From positions 1 through 64,000 of the forward strand of contig CAMTUH010000012.1 in assembly GCA_947084935.1 (NCBI GenBank): DNA of 64,000 nucleotides. The letters run 5' to 3'. The position numbers and the translations under genes were made by a program. Every line of letters starts with the position of its first letter. Within the stretch, counting starts at the first letter, position 1. The DNA is from CAMTUH01 sp947084935. Its GTDB lineage: Bacteria; Pseudomonadota; Gammaproteobacteria; Coxiellales; Coxiellaceae. Positions 8,740-16,747 of the stretch are shown here, one piece after another. The notes under the pieces were generated by a model. It ran no database searches. It saw only the letters and a list, made by a program, of their open reading frames with translations, and was not told where the DNA came from.

Positions 8740-9978
8740 TTATTCCTCGTTATGAGTGCTTTCAACCAAGCAATCAATGCTGCCTTTAAATAATTTTGCC
8801 GACACGCGATCTCCGTGTTGCACCTCACTTGCTTCACGAATGATTTTCTTATCGTGCAGAACAATGGCGTAACCGCGATTCAATGTGGTGAGCGGGCTGA
8901 TGGCTTCGAGCGCGTGCGCCATTTCAGCAATTTTTTGCTGTCGTTGGGTAAGCCGGTGTTGCACGGACGTAATCAAGCGGTGTTTCAGCGCTTCGCATTG
9001 TGATTGCGTGTGGGTAATGCGAATAAAAGGATTGCAACCGTTTAACACCGCGTGCAAATGTTTCAGAGCGCTGTGTTTGTGTTGCGTTGTTGTCATTATT
9101 AAATGAGACAGGCGTTTGTATACCGAGGTGATTTGCTGCAACCATTCCGTGCGCTGTGGAGTCGCGAGCTCCGCTGCGGCCGAGGGTGTGGGTGCACGAT
9201 GATCCGCGACGAAATCGGCGATCGTAAAATCAATTTCGTGTCCGATACCGGTAACCATTGGAATTTTGCTCGCGAAAATAGCGCGCGCAACGATTTCCTC
9301 GTTAAATGGCCATAAGTCTTCTAAAGATCCACCTCCACGCACGAGCAACAACACGTCACATTCGCGACGCGCACTTGCTAAATGAATCGCTTCAGCAATT
9401 TGCTTGGCGGCTTTATCGCCTTGTACTAAGGTGGGATAAATAATAACGGGAGTAGGAAAGCGTCGATGGATGACTTTCAAAACATCGCGAACAGCCGCGC
9501 CGGATGCAGAAGTGATGACACCAATGGTCCGCGGAAAAGGTGGCAACGGTTTTTTGTATTCCGGAGAAAACAATCCTTCTTGGTCTAATTTTTGTTTGAG
9601 TTTTTCAAAAGCGATTTGCAAAGCACCTTCACCCGCCAACTGCGCGTGCACTACAATCAATTGGAAGTCGCCGCGCGTTTCATACAAGCTGACTTGGGCT
9701 TGGACCAATACTTGCTGGCCATTTTCAAAAGAGACATTGAGTCGGCGTTGATAATTTCGAAAAAAAGCGCAACGGACTTGAGCGTGCTCGTCTTTCAAAG
9801 AAAAATAGAGGTGACCAGAGCTCGGTTGCGATAAATTTGAAATTTCGCCGGTGATCCAGATGGTTTGAAGACCCTCTTCTAAAATCATTCGCGCGTGGGC
9901 GTTGAGTTCAGAGACAGAGTAAACGTCTTCCGGGTGGATTTCGTGTTTGGCGAGCGAGCTGAGTGGTTCGGATAGCAT
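8740..9978 (-). CDS. xseA: Exodeoxyribonuclease VII large subunit
   Basis: Catalytic subunit of the single-strand-specific exonuclease VII. 412 residues, within the family range. An N-terminal OB-fold is seen at about 20-110 (VYSVSELNAHARMILEEGLQ ... ITGEISNLSQPSSGHLYFSLKD). It is followed by the catalytic core with GVITSASGAAVRDVL, VRGGGSLEDLWPFN and VTGIGHEIDFTIADFVADHRAPTPSAAAE, then a helical C-terminus. xseB is not adjacent. Confidence 0.95.
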   Translation of the reverse strand: MLSEPLSSLAKHEIHPEDVYSVSELNAHARMILEEGLQTIWITGEISNLSQPSSGHLYFSLKDEHAQVRCAFFRNYQRRLNVSFENGQQVLVQAQVSLYETRGDFQLIVVHAQLAGEGALQIAFEKLKQKLDQEGLFSPEYKKPLPPFPRTIGVITSASGAAVRDVLKVIHRRFPTPVIIYPTLVQGDKAAKQIAEAIHLASARRECDVLLLVRGGGSLEDLWPFNEEIVARAIFASKIPMVTGIGHEIDFTIADFVADHRAPTPSAAAELATPQRTEWLQQITSVYKRLSHLIMTTTQHKHSALKHLHAVLNGCNPFIRITHTQSQCEALKHRLITSVQHRLTQRQQKIAEMAHALEAISPLTTLNRGYAIVLHDKKIIREASEVQHGDRVSAKLFKGSIDCLVESTHNEE

Positions 9979-10032
9979 AGATGCTATTGATTCTAGTGGG
10001 TTTGGATTTTATATACAAGGAGGGGGAAAGGC

Positions 10033-11412
10033 TTACAGATTTCCCAACGTGGTCAACAATTTTGCCACTTTAATTTTCGTTTCTTCGTACTCACTCTCGC
10101 ATTCGGAATCGTCAACGATCGCTCCTCCTGCATAGCAATAAATATGGTTGCGATCGCAAATTAAAGTTCGAATCGTAATATTGCAATCCATGTCTCCATC
10201 GATATCGATGTAACCCACGCTGCCGCAGTATACGGAGCGGTGATGTGGCTCAATGGACTCGATGATTTGCATGGCGCGTTGCTTGGGAGCGCCGGTGATT
10301 GACCCGCCCGGAAAGCAGTGTCGCCACAAATCAATGGCGTGTTGATCTTCCCGTAATTGTCCGGTGATCGTACTGACTAGGTGATGAACGTTGGGAAAAC
10401 TTTCGAGCGTCGCTAGTTGAGAAACGCGGATGGTGCCGGGGTTGCAGATTTTTCCTAAATCGTTTCGCAGTAAATCCACGATCATGATGTTTTCTGCTTT
10501 GTCCTTTTCGCTGTGCAATAACTGTTGCGCACTGCGTCGATCGTCGAGGGGATTATCGAATCGAGCGGCAGTTCCTTTGATCGGTTTAGTTTCGACGAAC
10601 CCGTTGTGCGCACTTAAAAAACGCTCAGGAGATAGGCAAAGCACGGCTTGTTGGTCCAGATTGATAAATGCAGAAAAGGGAGTTGGGCTGGCGCGCCGCA
10701 ATTGTTGATAGGCGTGCCAGGGTGAACCGATAAATGGTGCGCTAAAGCGTTGGCACAAATTCACTTGATAACAATCGCCTTGGCGAATGTGATTTTTAAT
10801 TTGGAAAAAGGCTTTTTGATATTCATCGAATGTAAAATTGGATTTAAATGGCGAGGTGATTTTAAAGCCTGCTGTCCTGTCATTCCTGCGATCCTCGCTT
10901 TCGCGAGGATGACTCGGTAAATTCTCGTTATTTCTGCGAAAGCAGGAATCTACTAACGTAATTAACCACGTTTTTTTATCCTGATGATCCACTACCAGGC
11001 TCCAATCGTAAATTCCAATAAACGCATCGGGTACGGTGATATCGAACGTGGTTTGCTTCGGAATAGTGAAATAACGTCGCGCAAAATCGTAACCAAAATA
11101 ACCCACTGCGCCGACTTTGAACGGTAAATTTATTTTTACCGGATTCTTGTTTGAATGATTTAATTCCTGTAAAAGTTGTTTGACGACAGTCATCGGATCA
11201 CTGGACGTTGTTTCTCGGTGATCGGAGTAAATGATGGTTGTTTCATCACCGTGTACAATAATTTTTACGATCGGATCAGCGACGATGATGCTGTAGCGTT
11301 CCCGTTGATCGTGCGGATGACCGCTGTCAAAAAATACGGAATAGGGGGTACGCGCGTAGGGTTTGAATAGTTCGGCGGCGTCGGGGGTGTAGGGGAGTTC
11401 GTGGATGTTCAT
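10033..11412 (-). CDS. pabB: Aminodeoxychorismate synthase component I, with in-frame repeat insertion
   Basis: Makes 4-amino-4-deoxychorismate from chorismate for PABA and folate. 459 residues: an N-terminal region (about 1-150) and a C-terminal chorismate-binding domain with RQGDCYQVNLCQRF, ETKPIKGTAARF, EKDKAENIMIVDLLRNDLG, FPGGSITGAPKQRAM and GSVGYID. These signatures also occur in TrpE, but the short N-terminus and absence of trp genes favour PabB. Residues about 154-182 (from DSCFRRNNEN to RRNDRTAG) come from a palindromic repeat inserted in frame between the two domains. folP and folE in this window serve the same pathway. Confidence 0.9.
   Translation of the reverse strand: MNIHELPYTPDAAELFKPYARTPYSVFFDSGHPHDQRERYSIIVADPIVKIIVHGDETTIIYSDHRETTSSDPMTVVKQLLQELNHSNKNPVKINLPFKVGAVGYFGYDFARRYFTIPKQTTFDITVPDAFIGIYDWSLVVDHQDKKTWLITLVDSCFRRNNENLPSHPRESEDRRNDRTAGFKITSPFKSNFTFDEYQKAFFQIKNHIRQGDCYQVNLCQRFSAPFIGSPWHAYQQLRRASPTPFSAFINLDQQAVLCLSPERFLSAHNGFVETKPIKGTAARFDNPLDDRRSAQQLLHSEKDKAENIMIVDLLRNDLGKICNPGTIRVSQLATLESFPNVHHLVSTITGQLREDQHAIDLWRHCFPGGSITGAPKQRAMQIIESIEPHHRSVYCGSVGYIDIDGDMDCNITIRTLICDRNHIYCYAGGAIVDDSECESEYEETKIKVAKLLTTLGNL
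10867..10953 (-). repeat. Palindromic repeat inserted in frame within pabB
   Basis: Contains a perfect hairpin ATCCTCGC-TTTC-GCGAGGAT at 10891-10910. An outer ATTCCTGC/GCAGGAAT inverted pair matches the widespread ATTCCTGCGAAAGCAGGAAT type of bacterial repeat. Translated on the gene strand it gives a 29-residue, Arg/Asn/Glu-rich linker unlike any PabB sequence I know, with the frame kept on both sides. Confidence 0.8.
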
Positions 11413-11454
11413 AGCCTGATATGATAACGCTAAGTTATGCTTAGTAAATCGACG

Positions 11455-11558
11455 AATCAGTTTTTCTGAATGCCGCTCAGGAACGTACGTCCCTGTACTC
11501 GGCGCTTAGTACCCTCCATGGCCGCGACGTCCTTCGCTGGCATTCAGAAAAACTGATT
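11455..11558. repeat. Large inverted repeat with conserved core (copy 1)
   Basis: Perfect 20-nt arms at 11455-11474 and 11539-11558 flank a 64-nt core containing GACGT..CCTGTACTCGGCGCTT and CCGCGACG. The core is shared with the element at 23171-23283, but the arms differ. Together with AT-rich sequence it fills most of the 252-bp gap between pabB and the lipoprotein gene. Confidence 0.85.
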
Positions 11559-11664
11559 TGACTGGGCAGGTATTTAAGGGAGTACTAAACCAAAGGATGG
11601 TCAGCAATATTGTAATCTCCGCACAAGCAGCCTATGATTCTAGGGTTTAAATTTTGGGGGCTTT

Positions 11665-12231
11665 GTGCGGCGATTATTGCTTGTTTTACCTGTGCTGGTG
11701 TTGTTAACGGCGTGTTCCGTTGGCCCGAATCGACTGGGTGTTTCCGCGCAGCAGTGGCAGGCGATGGATGATGCCCAGCGGGCTCAGATGATAACGGGCT
11801 ATCAGAAGATTAAGTGGTCTTCGTGGAAACAAAGGCAAACGGTCTTCTGCGGACCTGATATTTTAGTTTCCCTCGGCAAGGGTACGGCCCTGATGCCGCC
11901 GTTTACGCAATCGTATGCGTTTCAGCGCGTTTCTTTTCAGATGAACCCCGGTCGTTGTCGTACTGTTGAGCTTAACAGTGTTGATACGAGTAATGAGGTA
12001 GATTTAAAAGCCTGTTATAACGGGTTAACTCTCCTGTTGGACCCCAGCCGTTACGATGCGTTAAAGAGCACCGGTAGTCTTCGTTTGGATTACAATCCGC
12101 TGTGGAAACGGGGATTCACGTACGCGGGCGTGTCGAGTTCGGGTTACGTTCAGCTGAATAAAGTAAACGTAACCATTAAAGCCATAGCCGATCTGGCGCC
12201 GGTGGAAGATGTCGATAATTCTCGCCCTTGA
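11665..12231 (+). CDS. Predicted lipoprotein of unknown function
   Basis: 188 residues from a GTG at 11665, preceded by GGGGG. A signal peptide (MRRLLLVLPVLVLLTAC) ends in a lipobox LTAC with Cys17 as the lipidation site, so the protein should be membrane-anchored; Ser at +2 suggests the outer membrane. The mature part has cysteines (FCGPDI, GRCRTVE, KACYNG) that could form disulfides in the periplasm. I do not recognise a family. It overlaps tsaB by 23 bp, so the two are translated from one message. Confidence 0.75.
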   Translation: MRRLLLVLPVLVLLTACSVGPNRLGVSAQQWQAMDDAQRAQMITGYQKIKWSSWKQRQTVFCGPDILVSLGKGTALMPPFTQSYAFQRVSFQMNPGRCRTVELNSVDTSNEVDLKACYNGLTLLLDPSRYDALKSTGSLRLDYNPLWKRGFTYAGVSSSGYVQLNKVNVTIKAIADLAPVEDVDNSRP

Positions 12232-12883
12232 AACGGCAACGGAAGCGTGTTCCGCTGCGTTATTGCGTAACGATCAAATCGATGAACGCTTTGCGCTCGC
12301 GCCTCAACAACATTCTGATATTATTCTCAGTCAAGTGGAAGAATTACTGACTGTTACTTCGATTTCTTTAAATCACGTCGATGCTGTAGCGTTTGGTTGT
12401 GGACCGGGTAGTTTTATGGGGGTTCGCATTGCAACGGGTGTTGCGCAGGGTTTGGCTTATGCCGTGGATACGCCAGTGGTCCCCGTTTCCACGTTACAAG
12501 CACTCGCACAAACGGTTTACGAAAATCACCGCGAAAAAGAAGTGTTGGTGGGTTGGGATGCGCGCATGGGAGCGATTTATTGGGGAATTTATCGGTTAGA
12601 TGACGACGGCATTATGCAGTCTGTTGTGCCGGATCAATTATCCAAACCCGAAACCATTAAAATTCCGCACTCGGATTTAAAAATAGCGGCAGGAAATGCG
12701 TGGCGCGTTTATCGAGAGCAATTAGCTGCGGAATTAAAAAATTTGACTTTATGTGACGAGATTTACCCGCGCGCAAAATCCGTGGCATTTATTGCGGCAG
12801 GCAAATTTGCACGCGGCGAAGTTGTTTCCCCCGAACAGGCGCAACCGATTTATATTCGCGATGAGGTGGCTAGGCCGCGATAA
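12209..12883 (+). CDS. tsaB: tRNA threonylcarbamoyladenosine biosynthesis protein TsaB
   Basis: Partner of TsaD and TsaE in the universal t6A37 tRNA modification. 224 residues, typical length. An ASKHA-fold N-terminus is visible (ILALETATEACSAAL), then the histidine-containing PQQHSDIILSQVEELL and the family block FGCGPGSFMGVRIATGVAQGLAY. It starts within the 3' end of the lipoprotein gene. The next gene on the other strand is convergent, 12 bp away. Confidence 0.95.
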   Translation: MSIILALETATEACSAALLRNDQIDERFALAPQQHSDIILSQVEELLTVTSISLNHVDAVAFGCGPGSFMGVRIATGVAQGLAYAVDTPVVPVSTLQALAQTVYENHREKEVLVGWDARMGAIYWGIYRLDDDGIMQSVVPDQLSKPETIKIPHSDLKIAAGNAWRVYREQLAAELKNLTLCDEIYPRAKSVAFIAAGKFARGEVVSPEQAQPIYIRDEVARPR

Positions 12884-12895
12884 AAAATCGTGAAG

Positions 12896-14377
12896 CTAAG
12901 GGTTATTTATGAGTGTTCTAAGGCTGCCGCTAGTAAGAGCTCTTTCTTCTTCATACCCTATAACAAGATTGTTTTTTTGTTTCAACGCTTCAAGTTGGTC
13001 TGGAGTTAAGGATTCTAGCCCTAGGGCAAATAGAGATAAGTAATTTAACCCTCTTCGCCCTAATCCGAAAGAAACCTTCTGGTTTTTTATAAGAATCTTT
13101 CTTAACTCTTCGCATTGTTCTTCAGAAAGATCATTGCCGCTCATATTGAGAGAGGTAATCTTGGATCGGTTCAAGCCACCGCAAATTTTCGTCCACTCAC
13201 CTTTGGGCATTTGATTAAATGCGATATAATTAGAGGACAAATCCATTGTTTGTAATGAAGAAGCTGTCAGCGCATCTGCAAAAGCTACCAACTGATCGTC
13301 TTGTGAATCAAAATTGTTATTTGATAAATCCAATTTCTTGATAGAAGAGCTCATTGATGCGTTTACAAACGCCGTCGCTTGTGGAGCAGTTAAGTTGTTC
13401 CAAGATAAATTAACGGACTCGCATTGTCTCAACGCTGTCCCAAGTGCTTTGAGCTCGTCTTCATTCAGATTAGAAAGCTCATTAGAACTTAAATCGATAG
13501 AAGTAAGTGAACATTTTTCCAGCCAGTTACAAAATGAACTGAAACGATTTGTGTGTTTTGCTAATTGATAAAGCCAGTTAGCCTTTAAACTTAGTGATTT
13601 GATAGAGGGACTTGCATCAAAAAATTGCTCCAGATCGGAGCTTGGCATTTCGCTAAGGTTATTGCTGCTCAGATTAACTGAGGTAGTGCGAGTGGTTTTC
13701 AACCCAGAGAGAAGTGATTTCAATACTTGGGGCAGCATTTCACAGATTGCATTATCCGATAAATCAAGCAACGTATGGTCTGGCAATGCCTCTAAAAGCT
13801 CCTTCAATCGCAGAGCGTACTTAGTTGGTAATGTATGAAGAGAGTTAGAACTTAAATCAAGGAACCTAAAAGTCTTTAAGTGTGCAAGAGATAAATTCCA
13901 ACGCGCATCAGTGGATAGTATAAGAAAAGAAGTGTTCTTTAGAACAAGGGAAGTGATGCCGGAATCTTTTAGCGTTTCCCACAGCGCGGTCAATTGTGTG
14001 AAGGTTAGTTTGGGAAGATCAACGTGACTTAAATCAAGGCAGCTTCCTTTTTTGGCCTGTTCATAAACCCAAGCACAAATTTTCGATATCTTAAAGTTGG
14101 GAGAAAACTCGCTTGTTTCGGTGAACTTATAAAGGGCGTGTGTTTGTGCAAAGACAATTTCTTTTACGAAGCATCTCGTATTGTGATTGTCAAAGAGCTC
14201 AAAAATCCGTTGAAATTTCTTTGGGATATATTTTCTATTTTCTTTGTTAAACAGTGCTTCACAAAGCTCATGAGGGTTGAGGGGAAACTCATCGATAATT
14301 TTCTGGATTTCATCCAAGACCTCTTGCTTTTGCTCTTCACGCATCGCAGATCGGGCCATGCCCCATTCGTATACCAT
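12896..14377 (-). CDS. Leucine-rich repeat protein, candidate secreted effector
   Basis: 493 residues. Residues 1-115 are helical and charged. From about 135 to 440 there are roughly eight to nine leucine-rich repeats of the ribonuclease-inhibitor type (for example LDLSSNSLHTLP, LTSIDLSSNELSNL, IKKLDLSNNNFDS, ITSLNMSGNDLSEEQ). There is no signal peptide or membrane segment. LRR proteins of this type in intracellular bacteria are often injected effectors that bind host proteins. The C-terminus carries an acidic YEEERALTSG stretch compatible with a Dot/Icm E-block. A PmrA-type promoter precedes it by about 30 bp. The start at 14377 was chosen for the GGGG 10 bp upstream. Target unknown. Confidence 0.8.
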   Translation of the reverse strand: MVYEWGMARSAMREEQKQEVLDEIQKIIDEFPLNPHELCEALFNKENRKYIPKKFQRIFELFDNHNTRCFVKEIVFAQTHALYKFTETSEFSPNFKISKICAWVYEQAKKGSCLDLSHVDLPKLTFTQLTALWETLKDSGITSLVLKNTSFLILSTDARWNLSLAHLKTFRFLDLSSNSLHTLPTKYALRLKELLEALPDHTLLDLSDNAICEMLPQVLKSLLSGLKTTRTTSVNLSSNNLSEMPSSDLEQFFDASPSIKSLSLKANWLYQLAKHTNRFSSFCNWLEKCSLTSIDLSSNELSNLNEDELKALGTALRQCESVNLSWNNLTAPQATAFVNASMSSSIKKLDLSNNNFDSQDDQLVAFADALTASSLQTMDLSSNYIAFNQMPKGEWTKICGGLNRSKITSLNMSGNDLSEEQCEELRKILIKNQKVSFGLGRRGLNYLSLFALGLESLTPDQLEALKQKNNLVIGYEEERALTSGSLRTLINNP

Positions 14378-14413
14378 ATTGTTGCCCCAATTAAATTAAT
14401 TCATTCGGTCGTC

Positions 14414-14446
14414 ATGATACCGGCCTAACCTTAGGACTATATTAAG
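14414..14446 (-). promoter_or_regulatory. PmrA-type box and promoter of the LRR gene
   Basis: Read on the minus strand: CTTAATATAGTCCTAAGGTT (14446-14427), seven bases, then TATCAT (14419-14414) as -10. The first half-site is perfect for the recalled PmrA consensus cTTAATatT-N2-cTTAATatT; the second is degenerate (CCTAAG). The leader to the start codon would be about 30 nt. Confidence 0.65.
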
Positions 14447-14530
14447 TATCTGGATTATTTTGTTTGCCATTCCCGTCCTGGAGTTTGGATCCGGGCTGCC
14501 ATGCTGGGATGAGGGGCGGTAGAGAGGTTC

Positions 14531-14611
14531 GTAGCCTGGGTGGAGCCCCTGCTTCGGGGCGTAACCCGGGAATTGAATTCCTTGATTCCGCTATCGCTGC
14601 ATCAAGGCTAC
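14531..14611 (+). repeat. Dispersed repeat, GTAGCCTGGGTG family
   Basis: About 81 bp from GTAGCCTGGGTGGAGCCCC to GCATCAAGGCTAC, with an inner CCCCTGCTTCGGGG hairpin and GAATTCCTTGATTCCGCT. It sits between two PmrA-type promoters, those of the LRR gene and of the coiled-coil gene. Confidence 0.85.
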
Positions 14612-14630
14612 GAGTCATGCAGAGAATAGT

Positions 14631-14663
14631 TTTAATTTTTTCTTAAGGTTTTGGTGGTAGAGT
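14631..14663 (+). promoter_or_regulatory. PmrA-type box and promoter of the coiled-coil gene
   Basis: TTTAATTTTTTCTTAAGGTT (14631-14650), seven bases, then TAGAGT (14658-14663) as a weak -10. The two TTAA units are 11 bp apart, as in the other five boxes of this window. The start codon follows 26 bp after the -10. Confidence 0.6.
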
Positions 14664-14689
14664 CTGCGTAGTGACTATTGGGGAGTTAT

Positions 14690-15031
14690 ATGAAAAAAAT
14701 CCATATTTTCAAACTGTTGATGGTCTTTGCGTTGGCGGGTGTTTCGACGTTTTCTTGGGCGGCAGCGCCAGTAGCCTCATCGAACGAAGAGGGTGGCATG
14801 CAGCAAGCCATAAACACGCTTCAAACGCAAATTCAGAAAGTTCAAGCCAGTGTGCCGGGACAGATCAAGGCTCAAACAGATGCCATTGAAAAGCAAATTC
14901 AGCAGCTTCAGGCTTCCGTTCAGAAGCAAATTACGACCCTGCAATCGCAGATTCAGCAGGTACAGGCGCAATTGAACAGCGAGATTGTGCAGCTTCAGAA
15001 AGAAATCCACGAAGTAGGAATGATTAAATAG
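14690..15031 (+). CDS. Small exported coiled-coil protein
   Basis: 113 residues from the ATG at 14690, preceded by GGGGAG. An N-terminal signal peptide (MKKIHIFKLLMVFALAGVS, cleavage likely after FSWAAA) is followed by one long Gln-rich amphipathic helix (residues about 40-110, with IQQLQ, IQQVQ and IVQLQ heptads). It should be a periplasmic or surface coiled coil, probably oligomeric. I recognise no family. An in-frame TTG at 14678 would only extend the signal peptide. The upstream PmrA-type promoter suggests virulence-linked control. Confidence 0.75.
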   Translation: MKKIHIFKLLMVFALAGVSTFSWAAAPVASSNEEGGMQQAINTLQTQIQKVQASVPGQIKAQTDAIEKQIQQLQASVQKQITTLQSQIQQVQAQLNSEIVQLQKEIHEVGMIK

Positions 15032-15032
15032 A

Positions 15033-15110
15033 CGTAGGTTGGGCTGAATGAAATGAAGCCCAACGAATTAGATTAGTTGTTGGGCTTCGCAAGGCTTAGC
15101 CCAACCTACG
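15033..15110. repeat. Palindromic repeat, GTAGGTTGGGCTGA family
   Basis: Outer arms CGTAGGTTGGGCT (15033-15045) and AGCCCAACCTACG (15098-15110) enclose an inner GAAGCCCAAC/GTTGGGCTTC pair, giving a nested hairpin. It starts two bases after the coiled-coil gene stop. A remnant CATCAAGGCTAC of the other repeat family follows at about 15119. Confidence 0.85.
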
Positions 15111-15160
15111 CCCAACATCCATCAAGGCTACGAATTCGCTTCATTTCGAAAAATACCTCA

Positions 15161-16564
15161 TCACGCGCGAGTAAGGTAGGTTTTAAAATCCAGCAAGAGC
15201 TGCTTTTGTTGTTGGTCGAGAGAGGCCTCATTTTCGAGGTGATGGATTTCTTCGAGGACTTTGGGAAGGGTTAGACTGGATTTTCCCCGGTAATCAATCA
15301 ACGATTTCTGCTGCGCGTGCTGAACATACTCTTCGTATAATTTTTTATTTTCCTCAGACAGATGATCCGAATAATAACGTCCCATGATGCGCAGTGCTTG
15401 TTCCCGACGCACGGGATTGGGCAGTGTGAGCGCGATATTTTCTTTTTCGGCGGGAGGCGCGAGGTGAAATCGCTGAAACAAAAATTCTTCGTGGGGCGTT
15501 GGAAAATTAATATCGTACAAGGCCGCATCCACGTCGCGGTTTGGGATTTTCGGATACGTGTAATTCAGGTGGTAGTCACGAATTTTTTGAAACAGTTGCG
15601 GGTTTTCTTGCAGCCAGTGTTTACTTGCCGCTACTTGTTCAATTCGTTCGGACGTTAATTGGTGTTGAGAAACAGGCAAAACAAACGGCGGTTCGCCGAA
15701 GCGTTTTCGAACGGCGTAAGTTGTCGTAGGAATTGTATCGGGCGTTGTCGATAATAATTCGGGACGATCTAGGGCCAACCATATCGATTGATTGCGATAA
15801 TGTCGGTGAATGCCGAGGTGGATAGCCGGAATTTGATAAAAATTATCGCTGCCAAAATTTCCGTTCACCAGGACCGCTTCGGTGTGGGATCCTAACTCGG
15901 TTTTAAATACAGAAGATAATTGCTGAGCGCGTTGTGTGTCGGATTTACGATCAAAGTAATTGAGGGCGCGTTCCCACAAATTGCGGTGTTGTTTGAGTTT
16001 TCGCGCGAGCGATACACAGGCGTTCACGTCCACCATCGCATGGTGTGCTCGCCCCGACGTTAATTGATTGGCGGTCGACAGGTGTTCGAGTTTTAAAGTG
16101 ATTTTTCCTTGGTAATTCGGCCACTCGAGCGCGTCGTTTTTAAAAAGATAGTATAAAACAACGGTGGGATATAAATCCGCTCGGGCGCATCCGTTTTGAT
16201 ATTGGTGCGTGTAAGGCGATAACAAATTACGATAAAAAGAAAACCGCAGAAATTCATCGTCAAATCCCAGGGAATTATAGCCGAGACTCAGAGTGCCGGG
16301 GACATTCATCACGCCGTGGATTTCTCGAAGCGCTTCTATTTCGAGTTTTCCTGATTGCATTTCGGTAATTCCGATGCGGTGTGTGAGAAGGGCGGCTGGA
16401 GAAGGAATGACGTCGGGGTTTAGTCGAATCTGTATTTCGTGGCGTTCTAATTCGTTGAGTTCTAAATCGGTTCGAACGGCCGCAAATTGCAGGATCTGAT
16501 CGAAACATTTGTTTAGTCCCGTTGTTTCGATGTCGTAGAAGAGGTAGGTTTTTTGTGGATCCAT
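15161..16564 (-). CDS. sbcB: Exodeoxyribonuclease I
   Basis: 3'-5' single-strand DNA exonuclease used in recombination and mismatch repair. 467 residues from the ATG at 16564. The DnaQ-fold DEDDh motifs are visible: YDIETTGLNK (Exo I), LSLGYNSLGFDDEFLR (Exo II) and GRAHHAMVDVNACVSLA (Exo III). SH3-like and helical C-terminal domains follow. An upstream in-frame ATG at 16615 would add 17 residues made of repeat sequence (GTAGCCTGGGTG family), so the start before DPQKTYLFYD was chosen; it has CAGGT 8 bp upstream. Confidence 0.95.
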   Translation of the reverse strand: MDPQKTYLFYDIETTGLNKCFDQILQFAAVRTDLELNELERHEIQIRLNPDVIPSPAALLTHRIGITEMQSGKLEIEALREIHGVMNVPGTLSLGYNSLGFDDEFLRFSFYRNLLSPYTHQYQNGCARADLYPTVVLYYLFKNDALEWPNYQGKITLKLEHLSTANQLTSGRAHHAMVDVNACVSLARKLKQHRNLWERALNYFDRKSDTQRAQQLSSVFKTELGSHTEAVLVNGNFGSDNFYQIPAIHLGIHRHYRNQSIWLALDRPELLSTTPDTIPTTTYAVRKRFGEPPFVLPVSQHQLTSERIEQVAASKHWLQENPQLFQKIRDYHLNYTYPKIPNRDVDAALYDINFPTPHEEFLFQRFHLAPPAEKENIALTLPNPVRREQALRIMGRYYSDHLSEENKKLYEEYVQHAQQKSLIDYRGKSSLTLPKVLEEIHHLENEASLDQQQKQLLLDFKTYLTRA

Positions 16565-16579
16565 TTTAGTACCTGTCTT

Positions 16580-16598
16580 GTAGCCTGGGTGAAGCCCC
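16580..16598. repeat. Fragment of the GTAGCCTGGGTG repeat
   Basis: GTAGCCTGGGTGAAGCCCC only; the rest of the family consensus is absent. It lies between sbcB and the next repeat and would add false N-terminal residues to sbcB if translated. Confidence 0.65.
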
Positions 16599-16618
16599 AT
16601 GGTAATCGCACTCAACTA

Positions 16619-16719
16619 CGTCATTGCGAGGAGCCCCGGACCTTGATCCGGGGCGACAAAGCAATCCAGAATTAATTAATCCTGGGTTGCTTCGTCGCCT
16701 AAGGCTCCTCGCAATGACG
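16619..16719. repeat. MITE-like element, GTCATTGCGAGG termini (copy 1)
   Basis: 17-bp terminal inverted repeats, CGTCATTGCGAGGAGCC (16619-16635) and GGCTCCTCGCAATGACG (16703-16719). The interior has an inverted pair around AATCCAGAATTAATTAAT. Outside, GCACTCAAC (about 16609) and GTTGAGTGC (about 16726) extend the inverted symmetry. The second copy is at 34660-34759. There is no coding capacity, and the element falls between sbcB and the CDF gene. Confidence 0.85.
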
Positions 16720-16747
16720 GGGAGGGTTGAGTGCATTTGCCCATCAT

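Noticed and set aside
15033..15110. Possible CRISPR from the many short repeats
   Set aside because: Repeats are dispersed singly, palindromic, of several families and without regular spacers or cas genes.
16565..16615. N-terminal extension of sbcB
   Set aside because: The added codons are repeat sequence; the conserved start and ribosome-binding site are at 16564.
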